A stretch of 64,000 nt of DNA from assembly GCA_907163375.1 (NCBI GenBank), contig CAJQUW010012497.1, positions 124,001 to 188,000 of the forward strand, read 5' to 3'. Shown piece by piece: positions 47,505 to 58,936 of the stretch. Origin of the DNA: Prostheceraeus crozeri. Its lineage: Eukaryota; Platyhelminthes; Polycladida; Euryleptidae. Made by a program: the position numbers and the translations under genes. The notes beneath the pieces were generated by a model that was not told where the DNA came from, did not search any database, and saw nothing but the letters and a program-made list of their open reading frames with translations. Each line of letters begins with the position of its first letter. Position 1 is the stretch's first letter.

Positions 47505-48059
47505 CGCCCTGTTAAACGAAGAGAGCCATCGAAGTTGTGTTATGTTTCGTATCTCGGCACGATGTTCATCACGTGAACGTACCGCTGCCCCGAGGGAGCG
47601 ATTATTGCAAATTTTAAAAAAAATTCAAGCAAATCAATACGAAGCGCGCGGTATCAAAGTCGATTGGAAGCACGGTGTCATATGTCTTCTCTGAAAAAAT
47701 CTTCAAAGCTAAAGCAACATTTTGCTTAGTAGTGTGTCTCGGATACTTTTGAATGTAAGGTCACTTTTTTGATAATATGATTGTTTTCACTTTCATAAAT
47801 ATCACATAAAATTTTCCATTTTGCACGACGTTCAATACCATCATCCGGATCCTTAAATACCAGAATCCCCACTGCAAAAGAAAATGTTGCGAAGACATTT
47901 CAAAAAATGAACTGTGTCGTTTAAGGGTAACTCTTGTCATGGATAGAGCTTTTCTATCTCATTCAAAAATCGTTGATTAGTTCTATTGTTATCAGTTACG
48001 ACTGCGAGAATGCTTGTTCCAGCTTCAAGCAGGATTTCTCGGGTTTATGCATAAAACAT

Positions 48060-49144
48060 GAGCATACCTTTAAACGGGAAAATACTTGAACGGAAGGAAC
48101 CACTGGACCGCCATGTTCAAATTTTATCAAGACAAACAATGATGTCCTCGCTTTCTTTCCGTGGGAATCAAACCCAAAAAATACACCACCACGATAATCA
48201 CTCTCAACTCTCAAGTATACTTCGTCTATTTCTAAAATACATGCCTTTTGTTTTTCCTGAAGTGAGCTGACGATACCCTTAATGTAAACTGAATCGCTTA
48301 CAGCGTTAATTCCTGATGTAACGGCGAAGAAGGCGAAAAGAAGGTAGAGTAATTTTTTCTCTCATATAACTGTATGCAGCGCGAGATCGGCTCATCAATT
48401 CAATAGCAAAAAGGATGTCTTGGTTTGAATATCACCTCACGCTAACAGCTTTGGAAAAATTCATACGCCGAATTTCAGAAAAAATAAAATCACATCGATT
48501 TGATTCATAGACTCTTATATAGTTCACGCAAGCATCCAACTGACTAAACTTGGTTATTCGAGCGCAGCCACCAAGGAAAGGAAAGTACAGGCGCTCAACT
48601 CGATTGTAGGCAGAAATAATGCTTCCATTAAAACTCAGCGTGAGTTGATAAAGGAAAATGGGTCCATCTTTCTCCTTAGAGTGCATGATCAATTCATCAG
48701 TAGAATTATAAATGATCAAGTCTGGATATCGCTGACGTAAAGTCTCTGCGTTTAAAGTCTCCGGTAATTTATCATCAATCAGAAATTGAGACAATTCATC
48801 ACATTGCTGAGCACGTTGTTGAGCAGTCAGTTTAAGTATTTTCTTTCATGGACTACATATAGATAGTAGAGATCTCGAAGTTGTTGTCGCACAGTTAGGT
48901 GGAACACAGTCGATAACAGAGGGTGGTAGTAATGGTACGCCGTTCTGGTTACCAGGACATGGTTTGCGTCTAAAATCAGTAGGTCAGTGTAATTGACAAA
49001 CGCATTGATTCCTTGAGGGAACAAAACCAGGATAAACCAAGCTTGACAGTCTTCTAAATCTTTCGGAAATCTGTAGAGTGTCACTGAATTGGGAGAATCC
49101 TTGTAACCAGAGCGGCAACCGTACACAATACATTTTCGACCCAT
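48060..49144 (-). pseudogene. P-element transposase, N-terminal and central part
   Basis: The ATG at 49144 opens MGRKCIVYGCRSGYKD...VTLYRFPKD, a THAP zinc-finger domain (C2CH type), which in P elements binds DNA. Next, in other frames, come ELIMHSKEKDGPIFLYQL and RLYFPFLGGCARITKFSQLD (48794-48432), then RVESDYRGGVFFGFDSHGKK (48215-48140) with the upstream Asp block IDEVYL. Several frameshifts and stops; not functional. The order and spacing fit THAP9/P-type transposases. Confidence 0.75.
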
Positions 49145-50068
49145 AGTCTCGAAGCACTTTATCACACACAGCACGAAGTGGAATACCGCAGTTAATAGCG
49201 TCAAGAAGCAGCTTCAATGCTGCGATGTAATGACAGTGTGTTCTCAGTCTAATGAAAGACTACAGGGAGAAAAATCACGGCGTGAGAAAATCAATACAAT
49301 AAGCTAAACAGCAGCGCGTAGCGGCTGACCCCGATCTGATGAGTCATGTCAGGCAGCGCATGTGATCTGAATAAGCATTGGGATGTGTGTGTGTTACACT
49401 GCGAGTACTTTCTGACTATAGAATCAAAGGTTTAACTCCGTAAAAGTGCTCATGGAATAAACATTCTTTCCAAATAAGTAGGACTCTGCTAGATTGACTG
49501 CCATCGGCGTCTTCCAGGCCTCCTTTCAGTACGCCGTAATGGCAAGCAAATCTGTGTCACCCGCCTCAAAACCTTTAGAGGGTTAATGTAAGTTAATGCT
49601 TGAGTTTGATAAAGATGCAAAAGATGATAAAAGCACTTATTCTGCAGACCGATCAACCGGTCATGGAACACGTTCTGAAATCAGTTTCAATGACTGATGT
49701 AAGATCAGCTAATTTTGCTGAATTATTTGATTTTTATCTTGAATAAAATAAGAACAACAGACCGGTCATTTTCATTGTAGTGATTCAGAAAATACTCAGC
49801 ACAAATCTATTATATTAGAGTTGCAGTGTTAGAGGACGATAGACAGTTTGCTGAAATGTAAACTTTTTGATCTCAATGTTAATAAACTGCATTGGACTGT
49901 AGCTTTCGTTTTCTATAGCACTTAATACTCTGATTATGGCATCAGATAGATTTTTCCGCATGCCAGTCAACCGATCACCGACCATTGTATTTGAAATCAA
50001 TTTGCTTAAGATTGATATCGATATTTATCTCGAATATAATGTGAACAACACTAACAGACGTTCCAGAA

Positions 50069-50281
50069 TCAAACGTGAAGAGTTCTCTGCAGCTCCTTGT
50101 TGTTGTCTTCCATCTCTTTCCGCTTGGTTTGAAGAATGTCAACAGTTATCTGCAGCTCCTTGTTGGTGTTTTCAAGCCCTTTCTGTTTTTCCAGTTCTCC
50201 TGACAGAGCTGGTTGAAAGTTGTCAACTGTTCCCTGAAGAGTTTTGTTCTCGGGTCTCAATGTCAATATCCAATCCTGCAT
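50069..50281 (-). pseudogene. Coiled-coil exon-like segment, copy 1
   Basis: The minus strand reads LRPENKTLQGTVDNFQPALS, ELEKQKGLENTNKELQ, VDILQTKRKEMEDNNKELQ. It is a heptad-type coiled coil preceded by an acceptor-like ATGCAG. It is paralogous to 50359-50589. It could be an exon of an old host gene amplified with the array, or part of an unknown element. No parent gene recognised. Confidence 0.45.
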
Positions 50282-50458
50282 TTCGTAGAAACTTCGGTTT
50301 TTCTAGCAATTTGTATTCTGCTAATAACTTCAGATATTTTTCCTGTCGGGTCAATCGATCATCGACCTATACATCTGAAATCAATTTGCTTAAGATTGAT
50401 ATCTATCTCGAATATAATGTGAACAACGGACGTTCCAGAATCAAACACATTTTCATAC

Positions 50459-50589
50459 AGAAGAATGTGGAGAGTTCTCTGCAGCTTATTGTTGTTATCT
50501 TCCAGGTCTTTCAGCTTTTCCAGTTCTCCTGAGAGAGCTGGTTGAAAGTTGTCAACTTTTCCCTTAAACGTCTGGTTCTCGGGTCTCAA
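50459..50589 (-). pseudogene. Coiled-coil exon-like segment, copy 2
   Basis: Reads LRPENQTFKGKVDNFQPALS, ELEKLKDLEDNNNKLQRTLH. This copy is shorter than copy 1, lacking one internal repeat of the LEDNNKELQ type. Preceded by AAATACAG. Confidence 0.45.
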
Positions 50590-50656
50590 TGTCGATGTAC
50601 TCTGTATTTGGCAAAAACTTTGCTTTTTCTAACAATTTGTATTCTGATGTTCTGCC

Positions 50657-50860
50657 GTGGTCTCCGTGGCATAGTGGTTCTGTGATTGGTCTAGCGATCT
50701 TTCGGTCCAGAGGTTGAGTCGCGGAAGTGTTATTGGAAGTCGTTAAGAAGGGCTTTCGGACTAAAAGATCACAATGCTCCAGATCTAAGTCTGATTATGT
50801 CTGCATCGTCCATGATTCCAGTATGGGGGAGTAGTGACATTAGACCATTATTTCAATTTT
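50657..50860 (+). mobile_element. tRNA-derived SINE inside the array
   Basis: TCTCCGTGGCATAGTGGTTC (A-box region) and GGTCCAGAGGTTGAGTCGC (B-box region) are spaced as in a tRNA gene, followed by about 120 bp of unrelated body. The extra 200 bp explains the enlarged spacing of array markers here. Confidence 0.55.
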
Positions 50861-51829
50861 TCCACATTCATAATGTGAAAAGGGTTTTTTTTCTCCAGTC
50901 GGGTCAACAGATCATCTATCATTCCATCTGAAATCAATCTGAATGGTTGATATAAGATAGATTAATCTACATATTAGATCTATTTATATCTACAATGTAA
51001 TTTGAATTAAGAGTCCAGAATCAAACTTATTTTCTTACAGAATTTCGAATTAATCACAGTGAAAACACACAGCACGAATGTTGTCGAATAACGAAGTCTC
51101 GACGTCCAGTATTGAAGACGGTACAATTCGCTGAAATGTCTGCTTTTATGATCTCAAGGTCGATATATTGTGTTCGGCTGCCTTCGCTTTTTCCAGTTTA
51201 TTGTATTCTTACAACATCGTTTAAATATTTTTTTCTGCAGACTGATCAACCGATCGACAATATTATCTGAAATTCGTTTGAATGGCTGATGTGAGATAAA
51301 TAAATTTGCTAAAAATTGATATAGATGTTTATCTTGAATATTGTGTGAACACCAGACGGTCCCGGTCCATTGAAATAATTTTGAATAAATTACGTCTGTT
51401 TTATCAAATGACGAAATCTCGGCATCGCCTGTCGGAAGGGGGTCATCAGGTTAGAGAGAAATTTATCGAAGCTTAATTATTATTTATGTCATCAAAAATT
51501 AAATTTTTTGTGGAATTTGACCAACGTTAAATATTTCAATAAAGTGCCTGTACTTAAGTGCACATTGTCACAAGAATGAAGAAGATTACGACATTGGAAA
51601 TTACAGTGGATAAGTCTTACTTGCCTTCAGAAATTTATATGCAGTAAAATCTCAAAAGTTTCTTTTTAATCTGTCATAATAGCACTGAAAATGCACCGTG
51701 AAGGGGTTTCTCAAAAGAAATAAAATGATTTGATCACAAGTTATAGCAAACATAAGCGAATATTGTTTTGCCAACTCTAATGCCGGCAAAGAATGAAAAT
51801 GATGGCGATTCAGCATCTAGCCGTTCATT

Positions 51830-52215
51830 AGTGCTGCACTCTAACCCCAGTGGAAAGCGCCGTTGTTCAATGTTCTTGCTCTTCTCTTGCTTCGGTAGAA
51901 ACTCATGAACATGTCAGATTTGTCAACTGCATCCGTATGCGGGTTGCAGTTAAAAAAGCTCACTGTTATCTTGCTGCTGAAATGGATAATTTACTTTGTC
52001 CATCTCAAGGCAATGCTCTCCTAGAATCGGATGGAACTTGTAAATCTTTTGCAAACTGTCATATCAAGGAACATCTCTGTTGATTGGAAAGCTGTCCGCA
52101 AGGTGAAGAGATATCTAAGCAATTCGAGAAGTCTATTTCTCGACAAGTGAAGGATTTACGCCGCACCAGTGTCGAAGACATGTATGGTACTCCCTCTCCA
52201 CAGCGACCTGAATAA
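51830..52215 (+). pseudogene. Possible exon of unknown function with one in-frame TGA
   Basis: After an acceptor-like CTAACCCCAG (ends about 51850) one frame reads ESAVVQCSCSSLASVETHEH, CIRMRVAVKKAHCYLAAEMD and CPSQGNALLES. A TGA follows at 52081-52083, then ESCPQGEEISKQFEKSISRQ and a stop at about 52213. Cys-rich. Not recognised; it could be a pseudogene or transposon scrap. Confidence 0.3.
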
Positions 52216-52329
52216 ATCCACATTGGCTACATGTTGGTGGAGATTCATGTAGTTTTTTTTACTGAATTTTCAGCTATGAGCCATGAACGAAGCTAGGGGT
52301 TACTCAATGAAAAGTAACAAATTGTATTA

Positions 52330-55271
52330 TTTTAAATAGATAAAATTAAATTAAAAAAAAACAGATCTTCTAATCTGATTAAGCTTTTCCCATCAGAAAC
52401 CTGTTCGCACGCCTCTTGAAAGCATCAAGATCGTATTGGTCAGGGAAAGTGGTCTGGGGAAGCTGATTCCAAAGCTGTGCCGTGCGAACAAAAAAGCTTT
52501 TCGAGCGACTCACAGTACGTGCGCGTTCTAGGCTCACATTATAGCACGTGAGTGCATTAGCTCTTTGTTTGCTTCTGGAGAAGATCTTAGGTTTGGGTAC
52601 GCACTCATTTACTGCAGAGCTGCTTCTACCGAAATAGTACCTGTAGAAGAGACTGAGTGCAGCAACATCCCGTCTGATGGAGAGCGGCTGCAACTTGCTA
52701 GCAAGTTTTTCACCCATGAGATTCTTGACACGTTTCTCAACCCGTTCAAGGAGGTTAAGATGCGTTTGTGGGGCGCCTGCCCGCAGATGACAACAATACT
52801 CCATCAGAGGACGAATAGTGGACTTGTAAAGATAGCAGGCAGTCTGTGGTGGAAGATAGCTGCTGGCACGATAGAGACTACCAATGCATTGAGCTGCCTG
52901 CTTGCTAATGGATTGGATGTACGGTTTCCATGACAAGTCTTTCGTAACCGCCAATCCAAGGAAGGAGATGGAATCTTGTTCTCTGATCCTATTATCTGAC
53001 ATCTTAATGCTATGATCATCATCATCTCCTTTAATTCTTGAATGAAGATTACTCTGAGTTTTTGAAGGATTGAAGGAAACAAGCCAATTGGCGCCCCATT
53101 CTGAGACCCTACGTAAGTCTTCATTAAGAACGTCGCATAACTGCTGACGTTGCTGAGTGTTTTTAGCGAGTCGCTCATTGGAATTGAAGAGTGTTGTGTC
53201 ATCTGCATACATCACCAATTTACTCACTAGGCAGTCTGGGAGGTCGTTGATGTACAGCAGAAAAAGAGTGGGTCCCAAAATTGACCCTTGAGGAACTCCT
53301 GCATTGACAAACTTGGTGGAAGACTTTTGGCCATCTAAGACGACAGATATCTGCCGGTCACAAAGGAAAGAAGCAAGAAGTTTGTGGAGTTGATCAGCAA
53401 CTCCATAGGACTTCAGCTTCATAAGGAGTCCCTGATGCCGGACTTTATCGAATTCTTTGGAAATATCCAAGGCAACTGATCTCGTCTCACCTTGTCTGTC
53501 AAGGACACGACTCACATGTTCAGTGACATATGAAAGAAGATCTGCAGTTGATCGAGAGTGCCTGAAGCCATACTGTTCTTCTGATAGAAAGTTCTGAGTT
53601 TCAAGGAAGTTAACAATGTGTTGGTTAATCACTGCTTCAAAAATCTTGCCAGCAATTGGAAGCAGGCTGATAGGACGGTAACTAGATGGAAGAGATGAGT
53701 CAGAACCTTTCTTTGGAACTGGAACCACGGAAGATACTTTCCAACAAGAGGGAAACTCACCGGTGGATACACATCTACTGAACAGTTTAGATAAAAGTGG
53801 AGAAAGCTCAGGTGAGAGATGCTTGAAGACCGAAACCGGGATGCCGTCTGGTCCACTAGACTTAGAGCTACCGAGACCGGCTATGATCTTTTTGACGTTT
53901 CGGACTGTGACTGAAGGAGGACTAACTGTCTCATCAGTGTGCGTGGGAATTGGAGGTGGAATTCTACCTCCATCGTCTAATGACGAATTCTTCGCAAACT
54001 CCTTGCAAAGAAGCTCGGCTTTGTCTGCTGAGGTTGTCGCCATAGAAGTACTGACTTCGGCATGACGGAGTGCTGGGATGGAGGATTTGTTCCTATTGGT
54101 GACACTGTTGTAAATCCTCCAGAAGTCTTTAGAGCCAAGCTTTTGGGTAGCAATGGATTTCCGTACATACAAAGCGTAACGGCTTTTGGCCTGATCTATG
54201 GTTTCCCTGTAATTTCAACGTGCGGTTTTGTACAATTCAAGATTGCCAGCGCTACTGTCATGCTTATACTTATGGAAAAGTGGTCACGCTGGCAACTTGC
54301 AGCTGCACATTCTGGTGTAAAGCAAGGTTGTGAGTGGGGCTTCATTTGGAAAGTACGGTGAGGAATGTAGGCCAACATCCCTATCTGAAGCCACTCTGTC
54401 AGTTCTTGCGCCGACTTGTGGACGTTCTCGCTCAGAATCAAATTCTCAGCTTGAACTTGACTAAGAAGAGTGCGGAAGCCACACCAGTCTGCTTTGGAGA
54501 ATTGATAAACTGTTCTATGGAAGGGTGCAGAAGGGAGCAAATTTGTTTGTCAGAAACTATGATAACACAGTGATCAGACGTGCCGAGGGGAGAAGTAATC
54601 TTGTGTGAAAAACAAGTTGGATTTGAGGTGAGAAACAGGTCAAGGAGATATCCAGTATCCCCAGCTCGGTCAGGCACTCTGGTAGGACAAGTGACAATTT
54701 GACTAAGGTTGTGAGAGACAGCGAAATCCTGGGCTGCCTGACCGGAGAGTTCGGTGGTGCGTGAGTGCACAAGCCAGTCAACATTGTGCACGTTGAAGTC
54801 ACCAAAAACGGCAACTTCAGCGCTGGGATACTCTTGTAGAAGAGAATCGATCTTGTCAGAAAGAACATCGAAAATATCCGCATTAGTTGATGAAGAGCGG
54901 TATAGGAAAAATAGAAGAAGAGTGGTCTTCTGCAGCGACGCAATGAAGGCAAGATACTCATGCCTTGGATCCTCTGAGCTACGAAGCCTTCTCAGGGGAA
55001 GGCTTGTCTTGGCATAGACTCCAAGACCATGACAAGGTGCTTTATCCATCCGGTGAAATATGTATCCATCAGGAGTAACGTCGCTTGATGACACACTGGG
55101 ATCTAACCTGGTTTCCGACAGGGCTAGGAGATCTGGTGACTTACCTTGCAGGAAGATGTTGATGTCGTCGTAATTGGACCTCAGTCCTCTTACGTTGCTG
55201 AAGCTGATCCTGAGAGGGGTTTTGAGCTTGACGGCTTGACTACGTTTCTTGTGTGCCTTTCTCATTTTCAT
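52330..55271 (-). mobile_element. LINE B (Jockey/CR1 group), near full-length ORF2
   Basis: Endonuclease and reverse transcriptase are both present on the minus strand. The 3' end lies in an A/T-rich stretch at about 52320-52375. The 5' end is unclear; 55272-55630 is GC-richer and may include leader or ORF1 remnants. A 46-bp fragment of the same family lies at 1977-2024. Confidence 0.88.
52379..55271 (-). pseudogene. LINE ORF2: endonuclease plus reverse transcriptase, about three lesions
   Basis: The endonuclease frame (55271-54438) has SFSNVRGLRSN, ALSETRLDP (catalytic Glu), FGDFNVHNVDW and GTSDHCVI. The frame shifts near 54520, shifts again near 54270, and a TGA interrupts near 54220. The RT frame is 54172-52379 (597 codons). 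It has SSGPDGIPVSVFK, YRPISLLP, LDISKEFDKVRH (usually AFDxV), GVPQGSILGP and the catalytic MYADDTTLF. The C-terminal blocks are FLGLAVTKDLSWKPYI, RPLMEYCCHL and TAQLWNQLP. It would nick target DNA and reverse-transcribe LINE RNA, but this copy cannot do so as it stands. Few lesions suggest a moderately young copy. Confidence 0.9.
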
Positions 55272-55918
55272 AATTTCTCATAGAATATCAATCAAATAAA
55301 CGAAAATTATACTGTACAACAAAGTGATACAAGAAACTTTGGAAGGCATCAGAAAAACGTAAATAATAGCAACAAAGCTGCAATAAATAATACGCAAAAA
55401 AGACACTTATAGGCACAGTTCATGTCGCAAAAGCTTGAAGAAACCCAAATGAGAACCTCTTTGCCGTAACAACGGGTACAAGTCAGGTAGGCCACAGAGG
55501 CCCCTCAGTAAAGCTACCCACGCATGTCCGTGGCAGTGGAATTGTACCGCCTTTTTTCGAGCAGTTGACCGGCCCTGCCTCCCAAAGCATTACCAGTGGG
55601 TTCGGGACCCTCGAACTACCTGACGCCCGTATGCCGTGAATACGTTGGATCTGTCACACCTTAACCTGCAACAAATGGGGAAGTGCAAAAGAGAGCAGTG
55701 GAAGGAAGTTCGATCACAAATGAGCCAAATAAGTGCCATGCCCAAAAACCTGATTGAACAACATGAAACATCTGGTGACTGTTCATATCTCGCAAACCTG
55801 GGGGTGGTGTTAATTGGGACGGCCGAAGCCTACCACACATTTAAAAAAAACAAACGGGGAGAAAAAGAATGAAAAATTAATCAAACATAAATAAATTCAA
55901 TGACCATTAAAATAAAAA
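55272..55918. other. LINE 5' flank and spacer
   Basis: 55490-55640 is GC-rich and may be LINE leader. The 78-codon plus-strand ORF 55636-55872 (MNTLDLSHLNLQQMGKCKRE) has no recognised motif. Confidence 0.3.
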
Positions 55919-58136
55919 CAGGCCTGTGATTAGCCTATGAAAAAAATTGAGGATTTTTTGTGAAAAATTTGAGGAATGGAAACGGAGCCTAATATGATAA
56001 TTGCAAGAAAAACTTCAAATTTTAGCACGGATTTTGGGCCAAACTTCAAATCATGAAAGTCACAACGAAGAAAGTAACCCAAGGGTTGACCACACCACAC
56101 TTTTTGAAGTTGTGTATATTGCAAAGGAATACTGACTTGGTCATAATCACTTCCCGCGTTGTTATGAAATCAATTTGTTGCCTCAAGTATTATCTGCTTA
56201 GAATGTGTCGAACAGAGGATGTCAGATCAACTCTGCTTCACGCTATCGTCTCCAATTCAATGATGCTTTTCAGATTTGTATACTGTAATTTTTTGAATGT
56301 AGGATATATCCTCAACCACATGCATCTGGGGCTTTGCAACGATTAATTTTTACGGACTTTACACAAATTTGGGAGGAGAGTAACCCATAAGTATAGAAAG
56401 CTTAAAATCGTTGACGGAATGCTTGTGACTTAAAAAAAGTCAGTAACTACTATCATGAAGGATACACCACATTACACACTAATTTATTAATTTTACTTTA
56501 TGCTACATAAGTTTTGGTGGGTTTTGTTTACTTGTTATCGTTTGATCATATCGATCCGATCTACATTCAAATGAACATGAATTCTCTCATACAACACAAG
56601 ACAAGTGTCGGGAACAGGCTTGCCAGTTGAGTTTTTGGTCCCATACAGGCGAAGAGTGAAAGATTATCAGCTCTATTCGCATGAAGTTGCGCCGAGATAT
56701 TGACGTCCACATCTTGCAGTAGACCCAGGTTGAAAATCTACCAACCCAGTACTATGTGCTTCAATGTCTTAATTAATCTAAGTTCACATACAACGATAAG
56801 CAATGTGTGCACTAATTTCACACCAGCCTGTGTTCAGCAAATTATGAAAACGATCTATACGTGAATAATTCATCCAGGGTAAATGTCGGTCGGCAGACCC
56901 TGGAAAATGTAGCTGCAAAAAGATTCATGAGATAGCAGAGCTTCATACGCTTCCAACCCCCGCACGCTAGTGACCAGGAGGCATGTAGACACTAAATTTA
57001 GGGACCATCCACTTTACCCCGTCGGATATGTTCATGTTCAGTGGAAATAAAATGGAAGAGAGTGAGTGAAACAAACGCTTCAGTTGATAAGAGCACTGAA
57101 ATCCAAGTGGGCTGGGCTACCTATATGTTATCATATAATGGATATGGAAGATCGATATCCTTAAGTTCTTTAAGAAGTACAGGCATGCATTTAGCAGCCA
57201 TATAGTCGCAGAAACATATAAAGGAGGTTGTGACAAAGGTCAAGATAATTAATGAAAATAATTGAATGTGCATTTTATTGTTGGAATTCTAAGCAATATT
57301 ATGAAGTTAGAAGTAAGAAATTGCAGTGTTCAAATATACAATTTCTGTAGGTTGATCGCAGTGTTTCACTCATTAAATACGTGAAAGTATTTAATGAGTG
57401 AGTTCGACAGACAATAACTTGGACAACTTCTCTGCTTAGCAAAATAAGTCCAGACGAACCGGAACATCTGCAGCCCTGTAGCTTGCAGAAATGAAAACGT
57501 CATTCAAAGTGCGTCAAGGTGACAAAATTTAAAAAAAAACAAGCTAACGACTGGTTAATTTTTGATGTGCTAAATATGACATGGCTAAAAAAAATCATTA
57601 TATCCTAAAATGTCTAGAAATTCAAAAATACTTACTAGAAGGACAAGCAACGGTTCTCCTCTCCTCATGTGGAATGAATTGGTGAGTAAGTCGCTCTTTT
57701 CAAAATTATGTTTATCACTTATATATTGAAAAGATTCTATTTAACAGTCTGCCCATTCAGATGATAAAATGACAGGTCTGTTTCCAATCAAAATATCAGA
57801 TCTAGCTAGCACAGCGGGATTGCGCTATCTAAGATCTACCAAGTATGTGAGAGAAAAATCATTAAGTTATAAATCATGAGAAGAAAAAGAAAAGAAATAA
57901 ATCATGAGTGATTCATGATTAGCAGCATGGATGTAGGGTACATGTTACAGGATTCTATCTTAGCTTCTTGTTTGAAAGTTTACATATCATCGCCGTTCTC
58001 CAAAAAACAATACATTATCCGACATTTAGTCTGTAGTGTGTCGTATTTGAGGAATTTCTCATAGTTAAGCTATATTTGAGGAATTTTTGAGGATTTGAGG
58101 AGTAATAAACAAATTTGAGGAGTAATCACAGGCCTG
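55919..58136. mobile_element. hAT-like non-autonomous element
   Basis: Ends CAGGCCTGTGATTA (55919) and its inverse TAATCACAGGCCTG (to 58136). TTTGAGGA-type text recurs next to both ends. The flanking 8-mers (AATAAAAA and TAAAAATA) are A/T-only and do not match well, so the duplication is unproven. The interior shows no transposase; the ORF at 56053-56346 is unrecognised. Confidence 0.6.
57367..57400. repeat. Perfect 14-bp hairpin
   Basis: CACTCATTAAATAC, a 6-base loop GTGAAA, then the exact inverse. Lies inside the hAT-like element. Function unknown. Confidence 0.7.
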
Positions 58137-58503
58137 TAAAAATAATATTCCAGAGCCTGTTAGTTAGCCGGAGCACGGTCACAAACCGCCGACAATAAAC
58201 CTTTCCGACAAGGTAGAACCCAAAGAAGCATGAGCTTCAGACGACAAAGCCTTATTGCGACTCCGTTTTCACCCTTTCACCGCTTTGAGGCCGCAGGTTG
58301 AGTGAGAAAAAACTCTGTTAACACATAAGTTTAGTTCCCTGAAGCCAGCTTCTTGAGGAAGACAGATATTCGAATTTATTAGCTGTAAAACTAATAAGTT
58401 ATCTTAGCATTCATTTACTTTTGAAATATCAATGAGAATTTGCGTGCAGACTTAATTCGTGCCACGTTCCTTTCGGTGATGTTTCTATGACACTCTATCT
58501 AGA

Positions 58504-58749
58504 CTGAATGTTAAGTAAAGCAATTTCAGCAGAAATTCAACTTACAAGACTGAGGAGGAGGAGGACATTGTACACCTGAATCCTTCTTGGGAATATTCAT
58601 GTAACGATTCAGATTGCTCTTTTCTGAATGTTAAGTAAAGCAATTTCAGCAGAAATTCAACTTACAAGACTGAGGAGGAGGAGGACATTGTACACCTGAA
58701 TCCTTCTTGGGAATACGAGTATTCATGTAACGATTCAGATTGCTCTTTT
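58504..58749. repeat. Recent 120-bp tandem duplication near the POP4 acceptor
   Basis: Unit 1 (58504-58623) and unit 2 (58624-58749) are identical except for a 6-bp insertion (ACGAGT) in unit 2. Ends about 190 bp before the terminal POP4 exon. Confidence 0.95.
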
Positions 58750-58936
58750 CTGAATGAGAGAAACTTATAAGCTTGACTCTTCCAAGTAGGTCGAGTTATC
58801 AGTGTTCAACTACATTTAAATACCGATTCGATACATTAAGGTCTAATCGGCAAATTATCAGCAATCTTATGCGTCGGTGCGATTGTTGTTTCTGTAGCTA
58901 GTGACTTAGAATATCATCATTTATATTTTTCTGCAG

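Larger units (their letters stand above)
37964..49496 (-). mobile_element. P-type (THAP) DNA transposon, split by an 8.6-kb insertion
   Basis: The inverted ends CAATCTAGCGGAGTCC (37964) and CAATCTAGCAGAGTCC (reverse of 49481-49496) bracket a minus-strand P-element gene. The coding frame of the C-terminus continues across the insertion at 38516-47081: VVVYIGGY on the right and LLRRREIYVEDSSCP on the left. The 8-bp duplication expected for P elements was not recognised; the left edge is crowded by the long-TIR element. Confidence 0.75.
33381..49582. mobile_element. TTAA MITE split by a large nested insertion
   Basis: Ends: CCCTCTAAAGGTT after the TTAA at 33377-33380, and its inverse before the TTAA at 49583-49586. 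Joining the flanks restores the array consensus (CATGGTTAATGTAAG). Only about 190 bp (left) and 85 bp (right) belong to the MITE itself; the rest is P element and its own insertions. Probably a non-autonomous piggyBac-type element. Confidence 0.75.
49587..51460 (-). repeat. Diverged tandem array, right part
   Basis: Continues the array of 31894-33376. Unit markers (TCTGAAATCA) lie at 49672, 50375, 50925 and 51267, with TTGAAATCAATTTG at 49990. Two units contain an extra exon-like coiled-coil stretch, and one holds a SINE. Spacings are 317-390 bp apart from the SINE-bearing unit. Confidence 0.7.
4533..58936 (+). other. POP4: Giant (about 54.4 kb) phase-0 intron of POP4 filled with transposons
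   Basis: The donor GTGAGC at 4533 and the acceptor TTTTTCTGCAG at 58926-58936 flank two exons whose peptides join as MIGAK|IRVINAGCK. This lines up without a gap against human HGAII-SVTKSKC. No further exon is needed between them. The intron holds at least a dozen separate transposon insertions. Of these the two nearest the splice sites are the Tc1-like element at 4586 (53 bp from the donor) and the 120-bp duplication ending at about 58750 (about 190 bp from the acceptor). Confidence 0.85.
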
